64,000 nt of DNA, from positions 831,001 through 895,000 of the forward strand of contig JAWQEG010000167.1 of NCBI GenBank assembly GCA_033782935.1. The letters are read 5' to 3'. Origin of the DNA: Petrolisthes cinctipes. Its lineage: Eukaryota > Arthropoda > Malacostraca > Decapoda > Porcellanidae. The notes under the pieces are model-generated. The model ran no database searches, was not told the DNA's origin, and saw only the letters and a list, made by a program, of their open reading frames with translations. Within the stretch, counting starts at the first letter, position 1, and every line of letters starts with the position of its first letter. Positions 50,393 to 61,661 of this stretch are shown in pieces. The position numbers and the translations under genes were made by a program.

Positions 50393-53300
50393 ATGCATGC
50401 ACATATCGACTTTGGACAATTAAAATATCGAATTTTAGCATGTTTTAAGCCTATATTTTGAAAACATTCTAGCACTGAGTAGACATGTACAAATCGCTTC
50501 TGGGACCCAAAAATATCGAATTTTCGGGTGTTTTGAGCCTGAATTTTGGATATAAAAGGGTACAGAACATGCATACACATATTGACTTTGCGCACCTCAA
50601 ATATCGATTTTCAGCATGTTTTTGGCCTGTATTTTGAAAATACTCTAACACGAAGTAGGCATGTACAGATCGCTTCTGGGACCCAAAAATATTGAATTTT
50701 CGGGTATTTTGAGCCTGCTTTTGAGATATAAACGAGTACTGAAGATGCATGCACATATCGACTTTTTGCACTTAAAATATCGATTTTGAGGATATTTTGG
50801 GTCTGTATCTTGAAAAAATTCTAGCAAAGAGTAGGCATGTACAAGTCGCTTCTGGGACCTAAAAATATTGAATTTACCGTTGTTTTGAGCCTGGTATTTC
50901 ATATATAAACGGGTACAGAAGATGCATGCACATATCGTCTTTAAGGCACCCAAAATATCGATTTTGAGCATGTTTTGGGCCTGTATTTTGAAAATACACT
51001 AACACGAAGTAGTCATGTACAGATCGCTGCGGGGACCCAAAACTTTTGAATTTTCCGTTGTTTTGAGCCTGAATATGAGATATAAACGGGTACTGAAGAT
51101 GCATGCTGATATCAAGTTTGGGCACCCAAAATATCGATTTTAGCATGTTTTGGGCTTATATTTTGAATATACTCTAACACAGAGTAGGCATGTACAGATC
51201 GCTTCTGGGACCCCAAAATATCGAAATTTCGGGGGGTTTGAGCTTAATTTGAGATAGAAACGGGTACAGAAGATGCATGCACATATCGACTATGTGGAGC
51301 AAAAATATCGATTTTCAGCATGTTTTGGGCATGTATTTTGAAAATACTCTAACACGGAGTAGGCATGTACAGATCGCTTCTGGGACCCAAAAATATCGAA
51401 TTTTCGGGTGTTTTAAGCCTGAATTTGAGATATAAACGGGTACAGAAGATGCATGCACATATCGAATTTGGGCAGCTAAAATTTCGATTTTCAGCATGTT
51501 TTGGGCATGTATTTTGAAAATACTCAAACACGGAGTAGGGATATACAGATCGCTTCTGGGACCCAAAAATATCGAATTTTCGGGTGTTTTGAGCCTAAAT
51601 TTGAGATATAAACGGGTACTGATCATGCATGCACATATCGACTTGGGAAACATAAAATATCGATTTTTAGCATGTTTTGAGCCTATATTTTGAAAATATT
51701 CTAGCACTGAGTAGGCATGTACAGATCACTTCTTGGACCCAAAAATATTGAATTTTCGGGTGTTTTGAGCCTGAATTTGAGATATAAACGGGTACAGAAG
51801 ATGCATGCACATATTGACATTGGGCACCTAAAAGATCGATTTTGAGCATATTTTATACCTATATTTTGAAAGTATTCTAACACGGAGTAGGCATGTACAG
51901 ATCGCTTCTGGGACACAAAAATATCGAATTTTCGGGTGTTTTGAGCCTGAATTTGAGATATAATCGGGTACAGAAACTACATGTACATATCGACTTTGGG
52001 CACCCAAAATATCGATTTTGAGCATGTTTTGAGCCTATAATTTGAAAATACTCTAACACGGAGTAGGCATGTACAGATTGCTTCTGGGACCTAAAAATAT
52101 CGAATTTACGGGTGTTTTGAGCATGAATTTGGGATATAAACGGGTACAGAAGATGCATGCACTTATCAACTATGGGCAGCTAAAATATCGATTTTTTGCA
52201 TGTATTGGGCATGTATTTTGAAAATACTCTAACACAGAGTAAACTTGTACAGATCGCTTCTGGGACCCAAAAATATCGAATTTTCGGGTGTTTAGAGCTT
52301 GAATTTGAGATATAAACGGGTACAGAACATGCATGCACTTATTGACTTGGGACACCTAAAATATCGATTTTTAGCATGTTTTAAGCCTTTATTTTGGAAA
52401 CATTCTAGCACTGAGTAGGCATGTACAGATCGCTTCTGGAACCCAAAAAAATTGAATTTTCGGGTATTTTGAGCCTGAATTTGATATGTAAACAGGTAAT
52501 GAAGATGCATGCACATATCGACTCTTTGCACCTAAAATATCGATTTTGAGCATGTTTTGGGTCTGTATTGTGAAAATACTCTAACAAGAAGTAGGCATGT
52601 ACATATCGCTTCTGGGACACAAAAATATCGAATTTTCGGGTGTTTTGAGCCTGAATTTAAGATATAAACGGGTACAGAAGATGCAAGCACATATCGACTT
52701 TGGGCACCTAAACTATCGATTTTTAGCTTGTTTTGGGCCTATATTTAAAAAAAATTCTATTACTGAGTAGGCATGTACAGATCGCTTGTCTGACCCAAAA
52801 ATATCGAATTTTCTGGTGTTTTGAGCCTGAATTTGAGATATAAACGGGTACAGAAGATGCATGCACATAGCGACTATGTGGAGCTAAAATATCGATTTTC
52901 AGTATGTTTTGGGCCTGAATTTTGAAAATACTAAAACACGGAGTAGGCATGTACAGATCGCTTCTGGGACCCAAAAATCTCGAATTTTCGGGTGTTTTGA
53001 GTCTGAATTTGAGATATAAATGGGTTCAGAAGATGCATGCACATATCGACTTTATGCACTTAAAATATCGATTTTGAGCATGTTTTGAGCCTATATTTTG
53101 AAAACATTCTAGCACTGAGTAGGCATGTACAGATCGCTTCTGTGACCCAAAAATATAGAATTTTTCGGTGTTTTGAGCCTGAATTTGGGATATAAACGGG
53201 TACAAAAGATGTATGCACATATCGACTTTGGACACGTAAAATAACGATATTTAGCATGTTTCAAGCCTATATTTTGAAAATACTCTAACACAGAGTAGGC

Positions 53301-56130
53301 ATGTACAGATCGCTTCTTGGACCCAAAAATATAGAATTTTCGAGAATTTTGAGCCTGAATTTGAGATATAATCGGGTACAGAAGATGCATGCTCATATCG
53401 ACTTTGGGCACCTAAAACATCGATTTTTAGCATGTTTTGGGCCTGTATTTTGAAAATACTCTAACACGGAATAGGCATGTACAGATTGCTTTTGGGGCCC
53501 AAAAACATCGAATTTTCGGGAATTTTGAGCCTCAATTTGAGATATAATCGGGTACAGAAGATGCATGCACATATCGACTATGTGGAGGTAAAATATCAAT
53601 TTTCAGCATGTTTTGGGCATGTATTTTGAAAATACTCTAACACGGAGTAGGCATGTACAGATTGCTTCTGGCACCCAAAAATCTCGAATTTTCTGGTGTT
53701 TTGAGCCTTAATTTGAGATATAAACGGGTACAGAAGATGCATGCACATATCGACTTTGGGCACCTAAAATATCGATTTTTAGCATGTTTTGAGCCTATAT
53801 TTTGAAAACATTCTAGCACTGAGTAGGCATGTACAGATCGCTTCTGGGACCCAAAAATATTGAATTTTCCGTCGTTTTGAGCCTGAATTTGAGATATAAA
53901 CGGGTAATGAAGATGCATGCAGATATCAACTTTTGGCACCCAAGATATCGATATTTAGCATGTTTTGGGCCTATATTTTGAAAATACTCTAACACAGAGT
54001 AGGCATGTACAGATAGCTTCTGGGACCCAAAAATATCGAATTTTCGGGTGTTTTGAGCCTGAATTTGGGATATAAACGGGTACAGAAGATGCATACACAT
54101 ATTGACTTTGGGCACCTCAAATATCGATTTTCAGCATGTTTTGGGCCTGTATTTTGAAAATACTCTAACAAGGAGTAGGCATGTACAGATTGCTTCTGGG
54201 GCCCAAAAACATCGAATTTTCGGGAATTTTGAGCCAGAATTTGAGATATAATCGGGTACAGAAGATGCATGCTCATATCCACTTTGGGCACCTAAAATAT
54301 CGATTTTTAGCATGTTTTGGGCCTGTATTTTGAAAGTACTCAAACACGGAGTAGGCATGTACAGATCGCTTCTGGGACCCAAAAATATCGAATTTTCGGT
54401 TGTTTTGAGCTTGAATTTGAGATATAAACGGGTACAGAAGATGCATGCACATATCGACTTTGGGCACCTAAAATATCGATTTTCAGCATGTTTTATGGCC
54501 TGTATTTTGAAAGTACTCTAACACGGAGTAGGCATGTACAGATCGCTTCTGGGACCCAAAAATATTAAATTTTCGGGTATTTTGAGCCTGAATTTGAGAT
54601 ATAAACGGGTACAGCATATGCATGCACATATCGACATTGGGCACCTATAATATCGATTTTTAGCTTGTTTTGGGCCTATATTTTGAAAATATTCTTTCAC
54701 TGAGTAGGCATGTACAGATAGCTTCTGTGACCCAAAAATATCGAATTTTCGGGTGTTTTGAGCCGTAATTTGGGATATAAACGGGTACAAAAGATGTATG
54801 CACATATCGACTTTGGACACGTAAAATATCGATTTTTAGCATGTTTTAAGCCTATGTTTTGAAAACAGTCTAGCACTAAGTAGACATGTACAGATCCCTT
54901 CGGGCACCAAAAAATATTGAATTTTTGGGTGTTTTGAGCCTGCATTTGAGATATAAACGGGTACTGAAGATGCATGCATATATCGACTTTTTTCACCTAG
55001 AATATCGATTTTGAGCATATTTTGGGTCTGTATCTTGAAAACATTATAGCAAAGAGTAGGCATGTACAAGTCGCTTCTGGGACCCAAAAATATCGAATTT
55101 TCGGGTGTCTTGAGTCTGAATTTGAGATATAAACGGGTACAGAAGATGCATGCACATATCGACTTTGCACACCCAAAATATCGATTTTCAGCATGTTTTG
55201 GGCATGTATTTTGAAAATACTCTAACACGAAGTAGGCATGTACAGATATCTTCTGTGACACAAAAATATCAAATTTTTGGGTATTTTGAGCCTGAATTCG
55301 AGATATAAACGGGTACAAAAGATATATGCACATATCGACTTTGGACACCTAAAATATCGAATTTTAGCATGTTTTAAGCCTATATTTTGAAAACATTCTA
55401 GCACTGAGTAGATATGAACAGATCGCTTCTCGGATCCAAAAATATCGAATTTTCGGGTGTTTTAAGCCTGAATTTGGGATATAAAACGGTACAGAACATG
55501 CATGCTCATATCGACTTGGGACACATAAAATATCGATTTTTAGCATGTATTGGGCCTATATTTTTAAAATATTCTAGCACTGAATAGGCATGTACATATC
55601 GCTTCTGGGACCGAAAAATATAAATTTTAAGGGTGTTTTGAGCCTGAATTTGGGATATAAACGGGTACAAAAGATGTATGCACATATCGACTTTGGACAC
55701 CTAAAATATCGATATTTAGCATGTTTTAAGCCTATATTTTGAAAACAGTCAAGTACTGAGTAGACATGTACAGATCGCTTCTGGGACCCAAGAATATTGA
55801 ATTTTTGGTTGTTTTGAGCCTGAATTTGAGATATAAACGAGTACTGAAGATGCAGGCACATATCGACTTTTTGCACCTAAAATATCGATTTTGAGCTTGT
55901 TTTTTGGTCTGTATTTTGAAAATACTCTAAAACGAAGTAGGCATGTACAGATATCTTCTGTGACACAAAAATATCGAGTTTTCGGGTGTTTTGAGCCTGA
56001 ATTTGGTATATAAACGTGTACAGAAGATGCATACACATATTGACTTTGGGAACCTCAAATATTGATTTTCAGCATGTTTTGGGTCTGTATTTTTAAAATA
56101 CTCTAACACGGAATAGGCATGTACAGATTG
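50393..56130 (+). repeat. 6-kb block, copy 3 of 3
   Basis: About 5.74 kb. It lies 4,577-4,578 bp from copy 2, so copies 2 and 3 are effectively adjacent (26 monomers apart), with the 880-bp duplication at the joint. It is collinear with copy 1 except for two missing monomers (353 bp in total). By-eye identity with copy 1 is 98-99%. Private changes include GAGCTTAATTTGAG (about 51,241), GTACTGATCATGC (about 51,616), and GATTTTTTGCATG (about 52,190). Confidence 0.9.
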
Positions 56131-56780
56131 CTTCTAGGACCCAAAAACGTTGAATTTTCGGGTATTTTGAGCCTGAATTTGAGATATAATCGGGTACAGA
56201 AGATGCATGCTCATATCCACTTTGGGCACCTAAGATATCGATTCTCAGCATGTTTTGGGCCTGAATTTTGAAAGTACTCTAATACGGAGTAGGCATGTAC
56301 AGATCGCTTCTGGGGCCCAAAAATATCGAATTTTCGGGTGTTTTGAGCCTGAATTTGAGATATAAACGGGTACAGAAGATGCATGCACATATCGACTATG
56401 TGGAGCTAAAATATCGATTTTCTGCATGTTTTGGGCATGTATTTTGAAAATACTCTAACACGGAGTAGACATGTACAGATATCTTCTGTGACTCAAAAAT
56501 ATCGAGTTTTCGGGTGTTTTGAGCCTGAATTTGGGATATAAACGTATACAGAAGATGCATACACATATTGACTTTGGGAACCTCAAATATTGATTTTCAG
56601 CATGTTTTGGGTCTGTATTTTTAAAATACTCTAACACGGAATAGGCATGTACAGATTGCTTTTAGGACCCAAAAACGTTGAATTTTCGGGTATTTTGAGC
56701 CTGAATTTGAGATATAATCGGGTACAGAAGATGCATGCTCATATCAACTTTGGGCACCTAAGATATCGATTCTCAGCATG
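54411..56780 (+). repeat. 2.37-kb segment with a perfect copy 7,220 bp downstream
   Basis: Line-by-line comparison with 61,631-64,000 showed no difference over about 2.3 kb. The segment covers the right part of copy 3 of the 6-kb block and most of the 528-bp duplication. At the left edge, 54,400 (TCGGTTGTTTTGAGCTTG) and 61,620 (TCGGGTATTTTGAGCCTG) differ, so the match starts near 54,411. Confidence 0.93.
55950..56477 (+). repeat. 528-bp (3-monomer) tandem duplication, copy 1
   Basis: It is exactly 3 x 176 bp. Shared variants: TATCGAGTTTTCGGG, TTTGGGAACCTCAAATATTG, AAAAACGTTGAATTTTCGGG, ATCGATTCTCAGCATG, GTACTCTAATACGG, TATCGATTTTCTGCATG. About twelve substitutions against copy 2 (about 98%). 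Confidence 0.9.
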
Positions 56781-57005
56781 TTTTGGGCCTGAATTTTGAA
56801 AGTACTCTAATACGGAGTAGGCATGTACAGATCGCTTCTAGGACCCAAAAATATCGAATTTTCGTTTTTTTTTAGCCTGAATTTGAGATATAAACGGCTA
56901 CAGAAGATGCATGCACATATCGACTATGTAGAGCTAAAATATCGATTTTCTGCATGTTTTGGGCATGTATTCTGAAAATACTCTAACACGGAGTAGACAT
57001 GTACA
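56478..57005 (+). repeat. 528-bp (3-monomer) tandem duplication, copy 2
   Basis: Second copy. It carries the longest homopolymer I noticed, nine T at 56,865-56,873, replacing the usual GGGTGTTTTG. The pair is also present in the 7,220-bp displaced copy at 63.17 kb to the window end, where the second member is cut by the window edge. Confidence 0.9.
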
Positions 57006-58200
57006 GATCGCTTCTGGGACCCAAAAATCTCGAATTTTAGGGTGTTTTGAGCCTGAATTTAAGATATAAACGGGTACAGAAGATTCATGCACATATCGAC
57101 TTTGGGCACCTAAAATATCGATTTTCAGTATGTTTTATGGCCTGTATTTTGAAAGTACTCTAACACGGAGTAGACAAGTACAGATCGCTTCTGGGAGCCA
57201 AAAATATCGAATTTTCGGGTGTTTTGAGCCTAAATTTTAGATATAAACGTGTACAGAACATGCATGCACATATCGACATTAAGCACCTAAAATATCGATT
57301 TTTAGCATGTATTGGGCCTATATTTTGAAAATATTCTAGCACTGAGTAGGCATGTACAGATCGCTTCTGGGACCCAAAAATATCGAATTTTCGTGTGTTT
57401 TGAGCCTGAATTTAAGATATAAACGGGTACTGAAGATGCAGGCACATGTCGACTTTTTGCACCTAAAATATTGATTTTGAGCTTGTTTTGGGTCTGTATC
57501 TTAAAAACATTCTAGTAAGGAGTAGGCATAGACATATCGCTTCTGGGACACAAAAATATCTAATTTTCGGGTGTTTTGAGCCTGAATTTGAGATATAAAC
57601 GGGTACAGAAGATGCAGGCACATATCGACTTTGGGCACCCAAAATATCGATTTTTAGTATGTTTTGGGCCAATATTTTGAAAATATTCTATCACTAAGTA
57701 AGCATGTACAGATAGCTTCTGTGACCCAAAAACATTAAATTTTCGGGTGTTTTGAGCCTGAATTTGGGATATAAACGGGTACAAAAGATGTATGCACATA
57801 TCGACTTTGGACACCTAAAATATCGAATTTTAGCATGTTTTAAGCCTATATTTTGAAAACATTCCAGCACTGAGTAGATATGTGCAGATCTCTTCTGGGG
57901 TCCAAAAATATCAAATTTTAGGGTGTTTTAAGCCTGAATTTGAGATATAAACGGGTACAGAACATGCATGCACATATCGACTTTGGGCACCTAAAATATC
58001 GATTTTCAGCTTGTTTTGGGCCTGTATTTTGAAAGTACTCTAACACGGAGTAGGCATATACAGATTGCTTCTAGGTCCCCAAAATATCAAATTTTCGGGG
58101 TTTTGACCCTGAATTTAAGATATAAAAGGGTACAGAAGATGCATGCACTTATCAACTATAGGCAGCTAAAATATCGATTTTCAGCATGTTTTGGGCATGT
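57006..58200 (+). repeat. Domain B monomers, including a segment copied at 59.1 kb
   Basis: About seven monomers. 57,560-57,985 matches 59,143-59,568 at 1,583 bp displacement (9 x 176 minus 1). Shared variants are TTTTGGGCCAATATTTTG, CACTAAGTAAGCATG or TACTAAGTAAGCATG, GGTACAAAAGATGTATGC and ATCGAATTTTAGCATG; about 95% identity. No gene is present. Confidence 0.8.
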
Positions 58201-61200
58201 ATTTTTAAAATACTCTAACACGGAGTAGGCACGTACAGATCGCTTTTGGGACACAAAAATATCGAATTTTTGGGTGTTTTGAGCCTGAATTTGAGATATA
58301 AACGGGTACAGAAGATGCATGCACATATCGACTTCGGGCACCTAAAATATCGAATTTTAGCATGTTCTGAGCCTCTATTTTGAAAACATTCTAGCACTAG
58401 GTAGGCATGTACAGATCACTTCTGGGACCCAAAAATATCGAATTTTCTGGCGTTTTAAGCCTGAATTATAAATATAACCGGGTACAGAGAATGCATACAC
58501 ATATTGACTTTGTGCACCTAAAATATCAATTTTCAGCATGTTTTGGGCCTGTATTTTAAAAACACTCTAACACGGAGTATGCAGGTACAGATCGCTTCTG
58601 GGACACAAAAATATTGAATTTTCGGAGTTCTGAGCCAGAATTTGAGATATAAACGGGTACAGAAGATGCATGCACATTTCGACTTTTTGCACCTAAAATA
58701 TTGATTTTGAGCATGTTTTTGGTCTGTATCTTGAAAACTTTCTAGCAAGAAGTAGGCTTGTACAGATGGCTTTTGGGACCCAAAAATATCGAATAATCGG
58801 GTGTTTTGAGTCTGAATTTGAGATATAAACGGGTACAGAAGATGCATGCACATATTGACTTTGGGCACCTAAAATATCGATTTGGAGCATGTTTTGGGCC
58901 TGTATTTTGAAAATACTCTAACACGGTATAGACATGTAGAGATCGCTTCTGGGACACAAAAATATCGGTTTTTTGGGCGTTTTGAACCTGAATTAGAGAT
59001 ATACACGGGTACAGAAGATTGCATACACATATTGACTTTGGGCACCTAAAATATCGATTTTCAGCATGTTTTTGGCCTATATTTTAAAAACACTCTAACA
59101 CGGAGTATGCACGTACAGATCGCTTCTGGGACCCAAATAAATCGAATTTTCGGGTGTTTTGAGCCTGAATTTGAGATATAAACGGGTACAGAAGATGCAT
59201 GCACATATCGACTTTGGGCACACAAAATATCGATTTTTAGTATGTTTTGGGCCAATATTTTGAAAATATTCTATTACTAAGTAAGCATGTAGAGATAGCT
59301 TCTGGGACCCAAAAAAATAAAATTTTTGGGTGTTTTGAGCCTGAATTTGGGATATAAACGGGTACAAAAGATGTATGCACATATCGACTTTGGACACTTA
59401 AAATATCGAATTTTAGCATGTTTTAAGCCTATATTTTGAAAACATTCTAGCACTGATTAGATATGTACAAATCGCTTCTGGGATCCAAAAATATAGAATT
59501 TTCGGGTTTTTTAAGCCTGAATTTGGGATATAAAAGGGTACAGAACATGCATGCACATATCGACTTGGGACACATAAAATATCGATTTTGAGCATGTTTT
59601 GACTCTATATTTTGAAAACATTCTAGCACTGAGTAGGCATGTACAGATCACTTCTTGGACCCAAAACGATCGAATTTTCGGGTGTTTTGAGCCTAAATTT
59701 GAGATATAAACGGGTACAGAAGATGCATGCACATATCGACATTGGGCACCTAAAATATCGATTTTTAGCATGTTTTGGGCTTGAATTTTAAAAAGTACTC
59801 TAACACGGAGTAGGCATGCACAGATCGCTTCTGGGACCCAAAAATATCGAATTTTCGGGAGTATTGAGCGTGATTTTGAGATATAAACGGGTACAGAAGA
59901 TATATGCACATATCGACTATGGGCAGCTAAAATATCGATTTTCAGCATGTTTTGGGCATGTATTTTGAAAACACTCTAACACGGAGAATGCATGTACAGA
60001 TTGTTTCTGGGACCAAAAAATATCGAATTTTCGAGTGTTTTGAACCTGAATTTGGGATATAGACGGGTACAGAAGATGCATACACATATTGACTTTGGGC
60101 AGCTAAAATATCGATTTACAGCATGTTTTAGGCCTGTATTTTGAAAATACTCTAACACGGAGTAGACACGTACAGATCGCTTTTGGGACACAAAAATATC
60201 GAATTTTTGGGTGTTTTGAGCCTGAATTTGAGATATAAACGGGTACAGAAGATGCATGCACATATCGACATTTTGCAACTAAAATATCGATTTTAAAGCA
60301 TGTTTTGGGTCTGTATCTTAAAACATTCAAGCAAGAAGTAGGCATGTACAGATTGCTTCTGGGACCCAAAAATATTGAATTTTCGAGTGTTTTGAACCTG
60401 AATTTGGGATATAGACGGGTACAGAAGATGCATACACATATAGTCTTTGGGCAGCTAAAATATCGATTTACTGCATGTTTTAGGCCTGTATTTTGAAAAT
60501 AATCTTACACGGAGTATGCATGTACAGATGGCTTTTGGGACCCAAAAATATCGAATAATCGGGTGTTTTGAGTCTGAATTTGAGATATAAACGGGTACAG
60601 AAGATGCATGCACATATCGACTTTGGGCACCTAAAATATCGATTTGGAGCATGTTTTGGGCCTGTATTTTGAAAATACTCTAACACGGTATAGACATGTA
60701 CAGATCGCTTCTGGGACACAAAAATATCGATTTTTTGGGCGTTTTGAACCTGAATTAGGGATTTACACGGATACAGAAGATGCATGCACATATCGACTTT
60801 GGGCACCTAAAATATCGATTTCGAGCATGTTTTGGGCCTGTATTTTGAAAATACTCTAATACGGAGTAGGCATGTACAGATCGCTTCGGGGACCCAAAAA
60901 TATCGAATTTTCGGGTGTTTTGAGCCTGAATTTGAGATATAAACGGGTACAGAAGATGCATGCACATATCGACTTTTTGCACCTAAAATATCGATTTTGA
61001 GCATGTTTTGGGTGTGTATCTTGAAAACATTCTAGCAAGAAGTAGGCATGTACAGATTGCTTCTGGGACCCAAAAATATCGAATTTTCGAGTGTTTTGAA
61101 CCTGAATTTGTGATATAGACGGGTACAGAAGATGCATACACATATTGACTTTTGGCACCTAAAATATCGATTTTCAGCATGTTTTGGGCATCTATTTTAA

Positions 61201-61630
61201 AAACACTCTAACACGGAGTATGCACGTACAGATCGCTTCTGGGACCCAAAAATATTGAATTTTCGGGTGTTTTGAGCCTGAATTTGAGATATAAATAGGT
61301 ACAGAAGATCCATGCACATATCGACTTTGGGCACCTAAAATATCGATTTTCAGCATGTTTTAGGCCTGTATTTTGAAAATACTCTACCACGGAGTATGCA
61401 TGTACAGATGGCTTTTGGGACCCAAAAACATCGAATAATCAGGTGTTTTGATTCTGAATTTGAGATATAAACGGGTACAGAAGATGCATGCACATATCGA
61501 CTTTTTGCACCCAAAATATCGATTTTCAGCATGTTTTATGGCCTGTATTTTGAAAGTACTCTAACACGGAGTAGGCATGTACAGATCGCTTCTGGGACCC
61601 AAAAATATTAAATTTTCGGGTATTTTGAGC
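58200..61630 (+). repeat. Interleaved A-like and B-like monomers
   Basis: 58.2-59.2 kb and 59.95-61.5 kb carry domain A features: CTTTCTAGCAAGAAGTAGG, GAACCTGAATTTGGGATATAG, GCATACACATATTGAC and GATGGCTTTTGGGACC. 59.25-59.95 kb is B-like. Inside it, 58,758-59,015 matches 60,520-60,777 at 1,762 bp displacement (10 x 176 plus 2), with the rare TCGAATAATCGGG, GATTTGGAGCATG and GGTATAGACATG. A-type sequence thus reappears more than 30 kb after it gave way to type B. No gene is present. Confidence 0.8.
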
Positions 61631-61661
61631 CTGAATTTGAGATATAAACGGGTACAGAAGA
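61517..61661 (+). repeat. Near-complete monomer duplication at the domain B re-entry
   Basis: About 145 bp recur at 61,694-61,838, displaced by 177 bp. Both have the +1 variant GTTTTATGGCCTG and AATATTAAATTTTCGGG. The upstream unit then continues GGTACAGAAGATGC and the downstream one GGTACAGCATATGC. The latter belongs to the perfect copy of 54.4 kb, so the first unit looks like an extra monomer made at the joint. Confidence 0.8.

Noticed and set aside
56865..56873. Nine-T run as a polymerase III terminator or a poly(A) trace of a retroposon
   Set aside because: It replaces GGGTGTTTTG within an intact monomer, with no insertion boundaries, target-site duplication or upstream gene.
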